64,000 nucleotides of DNA. It comes from Ideonella sp. (GTDB lineage: Bacteria > Pseudomonadota > Gammaproteobacteria > Burkholderiales > Burkholderiaceae_C). The stretch is from contig JABTUC010000005.1 of assembly GCA_015075545.1 (NCBI GenBank), positions 62,001-126,000 on the forward strand, in the 5' to 3' direction. The stretch's first letter is position 1. Each line of letters starts with the position of its first letter. Below the pieces are notes generated by a model that saw nothing but the letters and a program-made list of their open reading frames with translations, did no database searches and had not been told where the DNA came from. Shown piece after piece: positions 52,971-63,769 of the stretch. The translations under genes were made by a program, and so were the position numbers.

Positions 52971-53078
52971 TCCATCCCTGGCCGGGGTTTGAGGCTAAGG
53001 GTTCTCACCGATCGGGCTATTCTCCAAGTGCTTGATACGGCCTGCATTCTCTGGCGTTAATCACAGGCCAATGATCGC

Positions 53079-53095
53079 CTGGCACGAACCATGCT
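53079..53095 (+). promoter_or_regulatory. Sigma-54 (RpoN) promoter of the PEP-CTERM gene
   Basis: CTGGCACGAACCATGCT matches YTGGCACGN4TTGCW at every fixed position except the first T of the -12 block. It lies 41 bases upstream of the ATG at 53136. PEP-CTERM genes in betaproteobacteria are known to be controlled by RpoN with the PrsK/PrsR two-component system, so both sequence and context agree. Confidence 0.7.
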
Positions 53096-53135
53096 TTGGT
53101 TCAATTGCTTGTCAGCATCGAACGGGGTGGAACAA

Positions 53136-53681
53136 ATGAAGAAGCTCGCAACTGCGGTAGCACTGACGGCAGCACTTGGGTTTGCGTATGCCGCCCCGAC
53201 GGAGACGGTCAACGGGATCGGGATCGCTGCAAACGACATCACCTACCTTTCGTTCCACTGGAACGGTGATGACGACGGCTTCCGGATCGGCACCTTCGGC
53301 AGTTCGGCCGATCCGGAGCTCTTCCTGCTCAATTGGGCTGGAACCTCGGTATTGGCGAACAACGACGATTCAGGGCCCGGTCTCGAATCTCTCTTGTCTT
53401 ACGCGGGCGGGGCGGGTGACTATTGGCTCGGTATCGGTCGATACAACACGACCAACGCCGAAGTCATCGCCGGCGTCAACCCTGGATTGGGTGCGTTCAC
53501 CACCAATCTGCGTTTTCGCGCGAACGATGAATACGGTCACCACCACGGCGACTTCACCAACATCGGCGCGCCGACGACGACCCCGCCCAGCCAGCGTGTA
53601 CCGGAGCCTGCCACTCTGGTGCTGGCGGGTTTGGCGCTGGGTGTTGCCGGACTGGTCGGCCGCCGCCGCAAGAGCGAGTGA
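53136..53681 (+). CDS. PEP-CTERM sorting-domain protein
   Basis: The 181-residue exported protein has a signal peptide (MKKLATAVALTAALGFAYAA). The body contains two cell-surface-like beta segments (NDITYLSFHWNGDDDGFRIG; AGGAGDYWLGIGRYNTTNAE) and a His-rich patch EYGHHHGDF. The C-terminus is the exosortase signal: VPEPATLVLAGLALGVAGLV then GRRRKSE. Exosortase/archaeosortase-type transpeptidases anchor or release such proteins with exopolysaccharide. No epsH/xrt gene lies in the window. A GGGGTGG Shine-Dalgarno precedes the ATG. Confidence 0.92.
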   Translation: MKKLATAVALTAALGFAYAAPTETVNGIGIAANDITYLSFHWNGDDDGFRIGTFGSSADPELFLLNWAGTSVLANNDDSGPGLESLLSYAGGAGDYWLGIGRYNTTNAEVIAGVNPGLGAFTTNLRFRANDEYGHHHGDFTNIGAPTTTPPSQRVPEPATLVLAGLALGVAGLVGRRRKSE

Positions 53682-53711
53682 TCTGACACCGACGCTTTCA
53701 GTCCGCAACGA

Positions 53712-53743
53712 GCGGCCCGGTCGTCCCGGGCCGCTTTGCTTTG
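53712..53743 (+). terminator. Rho-independent terminator after the PEP-CTERM gene
   Basis: GCGGCCCGG (53712-53720), loop TCGTC, CCGGGCCGC (53726-53734), then TTTGCTTTG. A perfect nine-pair G+C stem followed by a T-rich run 31 bases after the stop codon. Confidence 0.8.
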
Positions 53744-53827
53744 CCATTGGCTTCGAGCGTGCTGAAATCCAGCGCGTGAATTGTGCAAAGCTGCGGATCG
53801 GCCCGAGGTGAGTTGCCCCGTAGACCC

Positions 53828-56251
53828 ATGACGCTGCCGTCGTGTGCCCGCATCGTCATCGTCGGCGGCGGCATCGCCGGCTGCTCGACCGCCTACCACC
53901 TCGCCCGGCTCGGCATCGGCGACGTGCTGCTGCTCGAGCAGGGCAGGCTCACCTGCGGCACCACCTGGCACGCCGCCGGGCTGGTGGGCCAGATGCGGCC
54001 CAACCGCAACATGACCGCGATGAGCAGGTACGGCATCGAGCTGTACTCGACGCTCGAAGCGGAGACGGGGCTGGCCACCGGCTGGAAGCAATGCGGCAGC
54101 GTCAACGTCGCCGCCACGCCCGAGCGCTGGCAGGTGCTGAAGAAGCAGGCGGCGCTGGCGCGCAGCTTCGGCGTCGAGGTGCAGTTGATCACGCCGCGCG
54201 AGGCGGGCGACATTGTGCCGGTGATGCGCACCGACGACCTGCACGGCGCGATGTGGATCCCCGGCGACGGCAAGGCCAACCCGGCCGACCTGTGCATGAG
54301 CCTGGCCAAGGGCGCGCGCAACCGCGGCGTGCGAATCGTCGAAGGCATCGAGGTCACCGGCGTCAGCAGCGAGCGCGACGGCAGCGGCCGCCGCGTCGCC
54401 GCCGTGCGCACCGCGCAGGGCGACGTGCGCTGCGAGGTGCTGGTCAACTGCGCGGGCCAGTGGGCGCGGCAGTTCGGCGCCCTGGCCGGCGTCGGCGTGC
54501 CGCTGTATTCGGCCGAGCACTTCTACATCGTCACCGACCGGATCGACGGCGTGCATCCGATGCTGCCCGTGGTGCGCGACCCCGACGGCTGCATCTACTA
54601 CAAGGAGGAGGTCGGCGGCCTGCTGATGGGCGGCTTCGAGCCCAAGGCCAAGCCGTGGCGGGTCGACCCGATCCCGAGCACCTTTCAGTTCCAGTTGCTC
54701 GACGAAGACTGGGATCAGTTCGAGCCGTTGATGACCAACGCGATCCACCGCACCCCGTGCCTGGAGAGCGCGCGGGTCAAGATGCTGCTCAACGGCCCCG
54801 AGAGCTTCACCCCCGACGGCAACTTCATCGTCGGCGAGGCGCCGGGGTTGCGCGGCTATTTCGTCTGCGCGGGCTTCAACTCCGCGGGCATCGCCAACTC
54901 CGGCGGTGCGGGGCGGCTGATCGCGCAGTGGATCGTCGACGGCGAGGCGCCGGGCGACCTGTGGGACGTCGACCTGCGGCGCTTCGGCTCGTTCGCTGTC
55001 AACCGCAAGGCGCTCGCCGAGCGCACCGCCGAGACGCTCGGCCTGCACTATGCGATGCGCTGGCCGCGGCAGGAGTTGCAATCGGCACGGCCGCTGCGCA
55101 CCTCGCCGCTGTACGACCTGCTCGACGCCAAGGGCGCGCAGTGGGGCAGCAAGAACGGCTGGGAGCGCGTCAATTACTTCGAGCCTGACACGGCAGCCCG
55201 GCCACCGCACACCCTCGGCGTGCCCGGCTGGTTGCCATGGGTGCAGGCCGAGCAGCGCGCCACGCGCGAGGCGGTAGCGATCTACGACCAGACTTCGTTC
55301 GGCAAGCTGCTGGTGCAGGGGCGCAGCGCGGCGGCGCTGCTGCAGCGGCTGTGCGCCAACGACGTCGACGTGGCGGCCGGCAAGATGGTCTACACCGCGA
55401 TGCTCAATGCACGCGGCGGCTTCGAGAGCGACCTCACCGTGCTGCGGCTGGGCGAGGAGCGCTTCCAGCTCATCACCGGCTCGGCGCAGCCGCAGCGCGA
55501 CCTCGACTGGATCGAGCGTCACATCGAGCCGCACGAGCACGCGGTGGTCACCGACGTCAGCGCGCTGACCGCGGTGCTTTCGGTGATGGGGCCGCTCGCC
55601 GATGAGCTGCTGGGCCGCGTCTGCCCCGATGACCTGCCGGGGCTGAAGTTTTCCCATACGCGCGAGGTCGACGTCGGGCTGGCGCGCGTGCGCGCCGCGC
55701 GCATGAGCTACGTCGGCGGCCCGGGGTACGAGCTGTATGTGCCGATCGAGATGGCGCGCCATGTCTACCTCGCATTGCATGAGGCGGGTGCCGATCTCGG
55801 CCTGACCGACGCGGGGTACTACGCGATCGACGCGCTGCGCATCGAGGCGGGCCGGCGCGCCTGGGGCGCCGAACTCGGGCCCGACGACACGCCGTGGGAG
55901 GCCGGCCTCGGCTTCGCGGTCAAGCTCGACAAGCCGGCGGCGTTCATCGGCCGCGAGGCGCTGCTGGCCGCGCGCGAGAAAGCTCCGCGCAAGAAGCTGG
56001 TGAGCGTGGTGTTCGACGATCCCTCGGTCTACGCCTGGGGCGGCGAGGCAGTGCACCTCGACGGCGAGCCGGTGGGCGAGCTGTCGTCGGCGGGCTGGAG
56101 CCTCGCCGCGGGCGCGTGCGCCAGCCTCGGCTACGTGCGCGGCGCAGCGGCGCAGCAAGCGCACGGCGGCACGCCGGTCACGGTCGATCTCTGGGGCGAG
56201 GCTGTCGCGGCCCAGCTGTGGGACCGCGCGCCGCGCGATCGCGGCGCCTGA
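53828..56251 (+). CDS. FAD-dependent oxidoreductase with GcvT domain (sarcosine/dimethylglycine dehydrogenase-like)
   Basis: This is an 807-residue protein. N-terminal DAO-type Rossmann fold: RIVIVGGGIAGCSTAYHLAR, then GTTWHAAGLVGQMRPNRNMT with the His-containing flavinylation-like segment. It ends in the folate-binding GcvT half (YDQTSFGKLLVQGRSAAALL; GPGYELYVPIEMARHVYLAL; GAELGPDDTPWEAGLGFAVK). Such enzymes oxidatively N-demethylate dimethylglycine or sarcosine and pass formaldehyde to tetrahydrofolate. The ATG at 53828 follows the intergenic terminator. It lies tail to tail with the glycerol ABC operon and the pilin gene. Confidence 0.88.
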   Translation: MTLPSCARIVIVGGGIAGCSTAYHLARLGIGDVLLLEQGRLTCGTTWHAAGLVGQMRPNRNMTAMSRYGIELYSTLEAETGLATGWKQCGSVNVAATPERWQVLKKQAALARSFGVEVQLITPREAGDIVPVMRTDDLHGAMWIPGDGKANPADLCMSLAKGARNRGVRIVEGIEVTGVSSERDGSGRRVAAVRTAQGDVRCEVLVNCAGQWARQFGALAGVGVPLYSAEHFYIVTDRIDGVHPMLPVVRDPDGCIYYKEEVGGLLMGGFEPKAKPWRVDPIPSTFQFQLLDEDWDQFEPLMTNAIHRTPCLESARVKMLLNGPESFTPDGNFIVGEAPGLRGYFVCAGFNSAGIANSGGAGRLIAQWIVDGEAPGDLWDVDLRRFGSFAVNRKALAERTAETLGLHYAMRWPRQELQSARPLRTSPLYDLLDAKGAQWGSKNGWERVNYFEPDTAARPPHTLGVPGWLPWVQAEQRATREAVAIYDQTSFGKLLVQGRSAAALLQRLCANDVDVAAGKMVYTAMLNARGGFESDLTVLRLGEERFQLITGSAQPQRDLDWIERHIEPHEHAVVTDVSALTAVLSVMGPLADELLGRVCPDDLPGLKFSHTREVDVGLARVRAARMSYVGGPGYELYVPIEMARHVYLALHEAGADLGLTDAGYYAIDALRIEAGRRAWGAELGPDDTPWEAGLGFAVKLDKPAAFIGREALLAAREKAPRKKLVSVVFDDPSVYAWGGEAVHLDGEPVGELSSAGWSLAAGACASLGYVRGAAAQQAHGGTPVTVDLWGEAVAAQLWDRAPRDRGA

Positions 56252-56275
56252 CCTGGCTTTGGAAGTGCGCGCCCG

Positions 56276-56755
56276 TCAGCCGGCGCGGCAGTTCAGCGGC
56301 AAGTATTTGGCCGCGACATCGGTGCGGTCGGCGCCCTTGGCGCTCATGTTGCCCGGCACCGGCGCGCTACCGCACACCCACGCGATCGGCACCATCGGTG
56401 CGGCGTCGACCACGGCCGGACGGAAGCTCAGCGTCTTGCCCTTGAGGGCGCCGTTGGCCTGGTTGCCGAACACCACGTGCACCGCGCCGGCTTCGACGCG
56501 AATCGACGACACGTAGTTGCCGACCAGCTTGTCCGCGTCGGGCAGCCCCGCGCCGGCATTGTCGACCGGCAGCGTCTGCGTCGCCGACCAGCGGCCAGAC
56601 ACGGCGGTCTTGGCGACGTTGATCAAGGCCGACGAGTCGACGATCTGCTGGCGCACCATGGGCCCCTGGAAGCTCGGCAGCGCCAGCGTCGCCAGGATCG
56701 CCAGCACGGCGACGGCGACCATCAATTCGATCAGCGTGAATCCGGCGTTGCGCAT
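56276..56755 (-). CDS. Type IV pilin-like protein (PilA family)
   Basis: The 159-residue protein has a short leader and the prepilin peptidase site MRNAG|FTLIELMVAVAVLAILA (Glu5 present), then a PilA-type globular domain with two cysteines near the end (WVCGSAPVPGN; YLPLNCRAG) that can form the D-loop disulfide. It is exported and assembled by type IV pilus machinery; no pil assembly gene is nearby, so it is an orphan major or minor pilin. It points away from the glycerol operon's last gene. Confidence 0.9.
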   Translation of the reverse strand: MRNAGFTLIELMVAVAVLAILATLALPSFQGPMVRQQIVDSSALINVAKTAVSGRWSATQTLPVDNAGAGLPDADKLVGNYVSSIRVEAGAVHVVFGNQANGALKGKTLSFRPAVVDAAPMVPIAWVCGSAPVPGNMSAKGADRTDVAAKYLPLNCRAG

Positions 56756-56874
56756 CGGCTCTCGAGGCGAGGGCGCTGCATTATTGGCAAGGCCGAGGCA
56801 GGTCGGTGTCGACCGTGTGGACGGGATGCGCAGTCGTGCACGCACCGCGGGTGGGCGAGGAGCGCAGCAACGCC

Positions 56875-56892
56875 CGGCGGCGCAGGCCGCCG
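56875..56892. terminator. Stem-loop at the end of the glycerol ABC operon
   Basis: CGGCGGC, loop GCAG, GCCGCCG: a seven-pair stem beginning 15 bases past the DUF2160 stop (reverse strand). No clear T-run follows, so it may be a Rho-dependent or protective stem rather than a classic terminator. Confidence 0.4.
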
Positions 56893-56906
56893 CGATCGCG
56901 CGCGCG

Positions 56907-57206
56907 TCAGACGAAGCGAAACACCAGCAGCGCCAGCACGATCGACGCCATCGTCGCACCCCACACCGGCGCCGGCACCAGCGCCAGCCACAGCAGGTGC
57001 AGGTAACCCGCCGCGAGCAGCGAGATGAACAGGCGGTCGCCGCGCGTGGTGCGCAGGCCGAGCACGCCGCGACGCGGTGCGCCGCCCGGCACGCGCCACT
57101 CCCACACCGCCATGATCAGCAGCAGCAGCGCGATCACGCCGAAGAACGCCGCGGTCTGCCACGTCCAGGCCATCCAGCTGAGTCCGGCACCGACGTTGGG
57201 TTGCAC
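56907..57206 (-). CDS. DUF2160 small membrane protein of the glycerol ABC operon
   Basis: The 99-residue protein has three hydrophobic segments (WMAWTWQTAAFFGVIALLLL; RLFISLLAAGYLHLLWLALV; ATMASIVLALLVFRFV) and the DUF2160 pattern of the small subunit that accompanies GlpS/T/P/Q-type glycerol importers. It is last in the operon, 15 bases after the permease gene. Its function is unknown; it may stabilise the permease pair. Confidence 0.85.
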   Translation of the reverse strand: MQPNVGAGLSWMAWTWQTAAFFGVIALLLLIMAVWEWRVPGGAPRRGVLGLRTTRGDRLFISLLAAGYLHLLWLALVPAPVWGATMASIVLALLVFRFV

Positions 57207-57221
57207 ACCTGCTCCTGCTGA

Positions 57222-58022
<801 letters not shown>

Positions 58023-58694
58023 GTCAGGCCTCCTTGCGAGTTCCGCGCCCACTGCACCGGCCGAGGGAGGCAAAGCCGACAGCGGGTATGCGCCGACGCT
58101 CGTGCGGGTGCTCCATGCGCAGAGCAGAGCATGCAAGGCTGTGGGCGGGCAGGCCGGCGCGCGCTACCACGGGCGCCTCGGCCCTGCGGGCCGAGGTCCC
58201 CTGCGCTGCTCGCGGCCCAAGGGCGGCTCCGCCCCTCGCCCTCGCATGGCCGGCACGCTGCTCGCGCAGCGTGCCTATGCTCGGAGCTCGACATGCTCGC
58301 CGTCGCGACGCGCTTGGGCGCGTCGCGATGCCCCTTGGTCCGCTGCGCTGCTCGGCGCCCTCCAAGCGCGCCCCGGCCTGCCCGCCCGCAGCCTTGCCGG
58401 CACCACCGTGGCATGCGTCGACAAACACCACGAGCGCCACAGCGCGGTGGGCGGTACCCGGTGGGGGCGACTTGTGGGGCGGCGAGAAGCGGAGCAGCGC
58501 AAGGGGAAGTCCGGCCCGCAAGGGCCGGACCGGCGAGGAGCCGTGAAGTCGTGGCGCGTTCAGCGCCACGACGAGCGGTACCGCAGCCGCCCTTGCGATG
58601 CGAGCATCGCAGCGCAGTCGGCCCGCAGGGCCGACCGCCACAGTAGGAGCCCCCATCGGGTACCGCTCACCGCGCCGCGCCAAACTCAAATCAC
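58023..58694. repeat. 672-bp array of stem-loops between the two permease genes
   Basis: This gap, where a few bases would be usual, contains no recognisable gene. Perfect stems lie at 58176-58196, 58252-58275 (10 bp), 58303-58328 (11 bp), 58509-58530, 58548-58572 (10 bp), 58594-58611 and 58617-58635. The arms 58133-58164 and 58366-58397 form a 32-base inverted repeat with two mismatches around a 200-base loop. GAGCGGTACC/GGTACCGCTC (58573-58582, 58659-58668) enclose the last two. A long reverse open frame exists but has no family match I recognise. The pattern suggests a composite repeat insertion. Confidence 0.8.
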
Positions 58695-59564
<870 letters not shown>

Positions 59565-59580
59565 GCGAAGTACGCGCCGT

Positions 59581-60663
<1,083 letters not shown>

Positions 60664-60678
60664 GCGTGCGCTCTTCCT

Positions 60679-61740
60679 TCAGGCCGCGAGCCGGCGCCCC
60701 TGGTCGTCGAAGTACAGGCAGTGCTCGACGTCGAGCGCGAACGTGGCCGCCTCGCCGACGGTGTGGCTGCGCACGCCCTGCGCCAGCGACACCCAAGTGC
60801 CGCCGGCGAGGCCGAAGTGGATCACGCTTTCGGAGCCGGAGATCTCGCTGATCAGCACCGGCCCGCTCACCGGCACGCCACGACCGCCAGCCGGGCGCAC
60901 GTGGTGCGGCCGCAGCGCGACCGTGATGTCGCCGTCGCGCACGGCTTGCAGCGCCGGCGGTGCATGCCAGCGCACCGCGTCGCCGAGCGCGATCTGCGCG
61001 CCGTGCTTGGTGGCGCGCGCCACGTTGATCGGCGGGTCGGAGAACACGCGCGCACTGGTCAGATCGGCGGGTTCGCGGTAGACGCCGATCGCCGGGCCGA
61101 ACTGCGTCACGCGGCCCTCGTGCAGCGTGGCCACGCGGCCGCCGAGCAGCAGCGCCTCGCCGGGCTCGGTGGTGGCGTACACCACCGTGCAACCACGATC
61201 GGCGAACAGCCGCGGCAGCTCGTCGCGCAGCGCCTCGCGCAGCTTGTAGTCGAGGTTGGCCAGCGGCTCGTCGAGCAGCACCAGGTCGGCGTCCTTGACC
61301 AGCGCACGCGCCAGCGCCGTGCGCTGCTGCTGGCCGCCCGATAGCTCGGCGGGCCTGCGATCGAGCAGCGGGCCGAGCTTCAGCAGCTCGGCGATGCGAC
61401 CGACACGCGCCTTGACCTCGGCTGCAGGCGTGCGCGTCACGCGCAGCGGCGACGCGATGTTCTCGAACACGCTCAGGTTCGGGTAGTTGATGAACTGCTG
61501 GTACACCATCGACACGCGGCGGCGCTGCACCGGCTGGCCGGTGACGTTGCGCCCGTCGAACCAGACCTCGCCGCTGGTCGGCCTGACCAGGCCGGCCATC
61601 AGCCGCAGCAGCGTCGTCTTGCCGGCAAGCGTTTCGCCGAGCAGGGTGTTGAAGCCGCGCTCGCCCAACGCGAGGTCGGTGGGGTGGATGTGGACGTCGC
61701 CGCCGACCTGCAGCGCGACCTGGCGCAGAGCGAGCGTCAT
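60679..61740 (-). CDS. Glycerol ABC transporter ATPase (GlpS-like)
   Basis: The 353-residue ATPase has a non-canonical Walker A, LLGETLAGKTTLLRLMAGLV (GxTLAGKT), but an intact signature LSGGQQQRTALARALVKDAD, Walker B LVLLDEPLANLDYKL, and TTEPGEALLLGGRVATLHEG where the H-loop His is a Thr/Glu context. The complementary defects in the two ATPases suggest one composite active site per sandwich face. It is the first ATPase after the binding protein, separated by a strong stem-loop. Confidence 0.87.
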   Translation of the reverse strand: MTLALRQVALQVGGDVHIHPTDLALGERGFNTLLGETLAGKTTLLRLMAGLVRPTSGEVWFDGRNVTGQPVQRRRVSMVYQQFINYPNLSVFENIASPLRVTRTPAAEVKARVGRIAELLKLGPLLDRRPAELSGGQQQRTALARALVKDADLVLLDEPLANLDYKLREALRDELPRLFADRGCTVVYATTEPGEALLLGGRVATLHEGRVTQFGPAIGVYREPADLTSARVFSDPPINVARATKHGAQIALGDAVRWHAPPALQAVRDGDITVALRPHHVRPAGGRGVPVSGPVLISEISGSESVIHFGLAGGTWVSLAQGVRSHTVGEAATFALDVEHCLYFDDQGRRLAA

Positions 61741-61804
61741 GGCGGTGCGGGCACGACAGGCACGGGTGGTCGCACGGTGGTGGGCGGCAGCCGGCCGTTC
61801 GAGG

Positions 61805-61829
61805 CGAGGGGGCGCAGCGCGCCCCCTCG
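61805..61829 (-). terminator. Stem-loop between binding-protein and ATPase genes
   Basis: CGAGGGGGCGC, loop AGC, GCGCCCCCTCG: a perfect 11-pair stem 28 bases after the binding-protein stop on the reverse strand. No T-run follows, so it more likely slows RNA decay or attenuates, giving more binding protein than membrane components. Confidence 0.65.
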
Positions 61830-61856
61830 TGGCTCGGGCCGGAAGCCGGTGTCGCC

Positions 61857-63671
61857 TTACTTGGTTGCCGCCCAGCGCTTGACGATCTCCTCGTACGCCA
61901 TCGTCACGCCCTTGGGCTTCTCGTTGGCGAGCTTGGCCTTCGGACCGTCGGGCTTGCCGAGCCACTGCTTCGGATCGACCGGCTTGTTCAGCCGTGGCCC
62001 GCAGCCGCCGTAGGTCTTGGCCTTCTCGTCGGCCTCCTGCATGCGCGCCATCACCTGGTCCATCTCTTCGGCCAGGCGGTCCATCGCCTTCTGCGGCGTG
62101 AACGCACCGGAGTTGACGTCGCCAATCTGCTGCCACCAGAGCTGCGCGAGCTTCGGATAGTCGGGCACGTTGATCCCGGTGGGCGTCCACATCACGCGGT
62201 CGGGCGAGCGGTAGAACTCCACCATGCCGCCGAGCTTGGGCGCGCGCTCGGTGAACGACGCGTGGCGCACCGTGCTGTCGCGGATGAAGGTGAGACCGAC
62301 GTGGCTCTTCTTGGTGTCGACGGTCTTGCTGGTCACGAACTGCGCGTACAGCCAGGCCGCCTTGGCGCGCGCCGTCGGCGTGCTCTTGAACAGCGTCCAC
62401 GAGCCGGCGTCTTGATAGCCGAGCTTCATGCCTTCGACCCAGTACGAGCCTTTGGGGCTCGGCGCCATGCGCCACAGCGGGTTGCCGTTGTCGTCGACGG
62501 TGTTGTTGCCGTCCTTCTTGGGCGCCACCATCGACGCGGTGAACGCGGTGTACCAGAACACCTGCTGCGCCACGTTGCCCTGCGCCAGCGCGGGCAGCGA
62601 CTGGTAGAAGTCGTAGTCGGCGGCGCCGGGCGGCGCGTACTTGCGCAGCCACTCGTCCCACTTGGCGATCGCGTACACCGACGCCGGGCCGTTGGTCTCG
62701 CCGCCGCGCGACACGCTCGCGCCCTGCGGGTTGCACGAACCCTCGGGCATGCGGATGCCCCACTCGTCGATCGGGCGGCCGTTGGGCAGGCCCTTGCTCG
62801 AGGCGCCGGCCATCGACAGCCAGGCGTCGGTCATGCGCCAGCCGAGGTCGGGCGCGCGCTTGCCGTAGTCCATGTGGCCGTAGATGCGCTTGCCGTCGAT
62901 CTCCTTCACGTCGACGCTGAAGAAGTGCGCGATGTCCTCGTAGGCACTCCAGTTCACCGGTACGCCGAGTTCGTAGCCGTACTTGGCCTTGAACTTGGCC
63001 TTCAGCTCGGGCTTGTCGAACCAGTCCTTGCGGAACCAGTAGAGGTTGGCGAACTGCTGGTCGGGGAGCTGCCACACCTTGCCGTCGGGGCCGGTGGTGA
63101 AGCTGATACCGATGAAATCCTTGATGTCGAGGCCGGGGTTGGTGACGTCCTTGCCTTCACCGGCCATCCAGTCGCTCAAGTTGACCGCCGACTGCAGCCG
63201 CGAGTGCGTGCCGATCAGGTCGGAGTCGTTGATGTAGCCGTCGTAGAGGTTGCGGTTGGTCTGCATCTGCGTCTGCACTGCCTGCACGACCTCGCCCTCG
63301 CCGAGCAACTGGTGGTTGACCTTGATGCCGGTGATCTCCTGGAACGCCTTGGCCAGCGTCTTGCTCTCGTACTCGTGCGTCGGGATCGTCTCCGACAGCA
63401 CGTTGATCTCCATGCCCGCGAACGGCTTGGCCGCGGCGATGAACCACTGCATCTCCTTGAGCTGGTCTTCTTTCGACAGCACCGAGGGCTGGAACTCGCT
63501 GTCGATCCAGCGCTTGGCGGCTTCTTCCGAGCCCTGCGCGGCCGGTGCCTGCGTGGCCGCCGGCGCTGCCGCGGGCGCGGCGGCCGCGGGTGCTTCCTCT
63601 TTCTTGCCGCAACTCATCAGGACCACCGTGGCCGCCAGGGCCACTGCCGTCAGAACCGGTCTCCTATCCAT
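61857..63671 (-). CDS. Glycerol ABC transporter substrate-binding lipoprotein (GlpV-like)
   Basis: The 604-residue protein has a lipoprotein signal with lipobox LMSC at residues 18-21 (ATVVLMSC|GKKEEAP). An Ala/Pro linker precedes a large binding fold (EINVLSETIPTHEYESKTLA; YINDSDLIGTHSRLQSAVNL; RMPEGSCNPQGASVSRGGET; YGGCGPRLNKPVDPKQWLG). GlpV-type glycerol-binding proteins are this long. It sits downstream of glpD on the same strand and starts the uptake operon. Confidence 0.9.
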   Translation of the reverse strand: MDRRPVLTAVALAATVVLMSCGKKEEAPAAAAPAAAPAATQAPAAQGSEEAAKRWIDSEFQPSVLSKEDQLKEMQWFIAAAKPFAGMEINVLSETIPTHEYESKTLAKAFQEITGIKVNHQLLGEGEVVQAVQTQMQTNRNLYDGYINDSDLIGTHSRLQSAVNLSDWMAGEGKDVTNPGLDIKDFIGISFTTGPDGKVWQLPDQQFANLYWFRKDWFDKPELKAKFKAKYGYELGVPVNWSAYEDIAHFFSVDVKEIDGKRIYGHMDYGKRAPDLGWRMTDAWLSMAGASSKGLPNGRPIDEWGIRMPEGSCNPQGASVSRGGETNGPASVYAIAKWDEWLRKYAPPGAADYDFYQSLPALAQGNVAQQVFWYTAFTASMVAPKKDGNNTVDDNGNPLWRMAPSPKGSYWVEGMKLGYQDAGSWTLFKSTPTARAKAAWLYAQFVTSKTVDTKKSHVGLTFIRDSTVRHASFTERAPKLGGMVEFYRSPDRVMWTPTGINVPDYPKLAQLWWQQIGDVNSGAFTPQKAMDRLAEEMDQVMARMQEADEKAKTYGGCGPRLNKPVDPKQWLGKPDGPKAKLANEKPKGVTMAYEEIVKRWAATK

Positions 63672-63732
63672 CGCTGCTCCTCGTCGGTTTGAAATCCCTC
63701 GCGGTCCATGGCACCGCGCGGCGATCGTGTGA

Positions 63733-63753
63733 TCGAAACAAAACGAATGTCAA
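63733..63753 (-). promoter_or_regulatory. Candidate promoter/DeoR-type operator ahead of the glycerol operon
   Basis: On the reverse strand TTGACA (63748-63753) is followed by ATTCG and TTTCG repeats, in a tract TTCGTTTTGTTTCGA that resembles the TTCG-rich operators of DeoR-family glycerol repressors (GlpR). The -10 is weak (ACACGA at 17 bases). It lies between the glpD stop and the binding-protein gene. Confidence 0.35.
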
Positions 63754-63769
63754 TCGGCGAAACGCCCGA

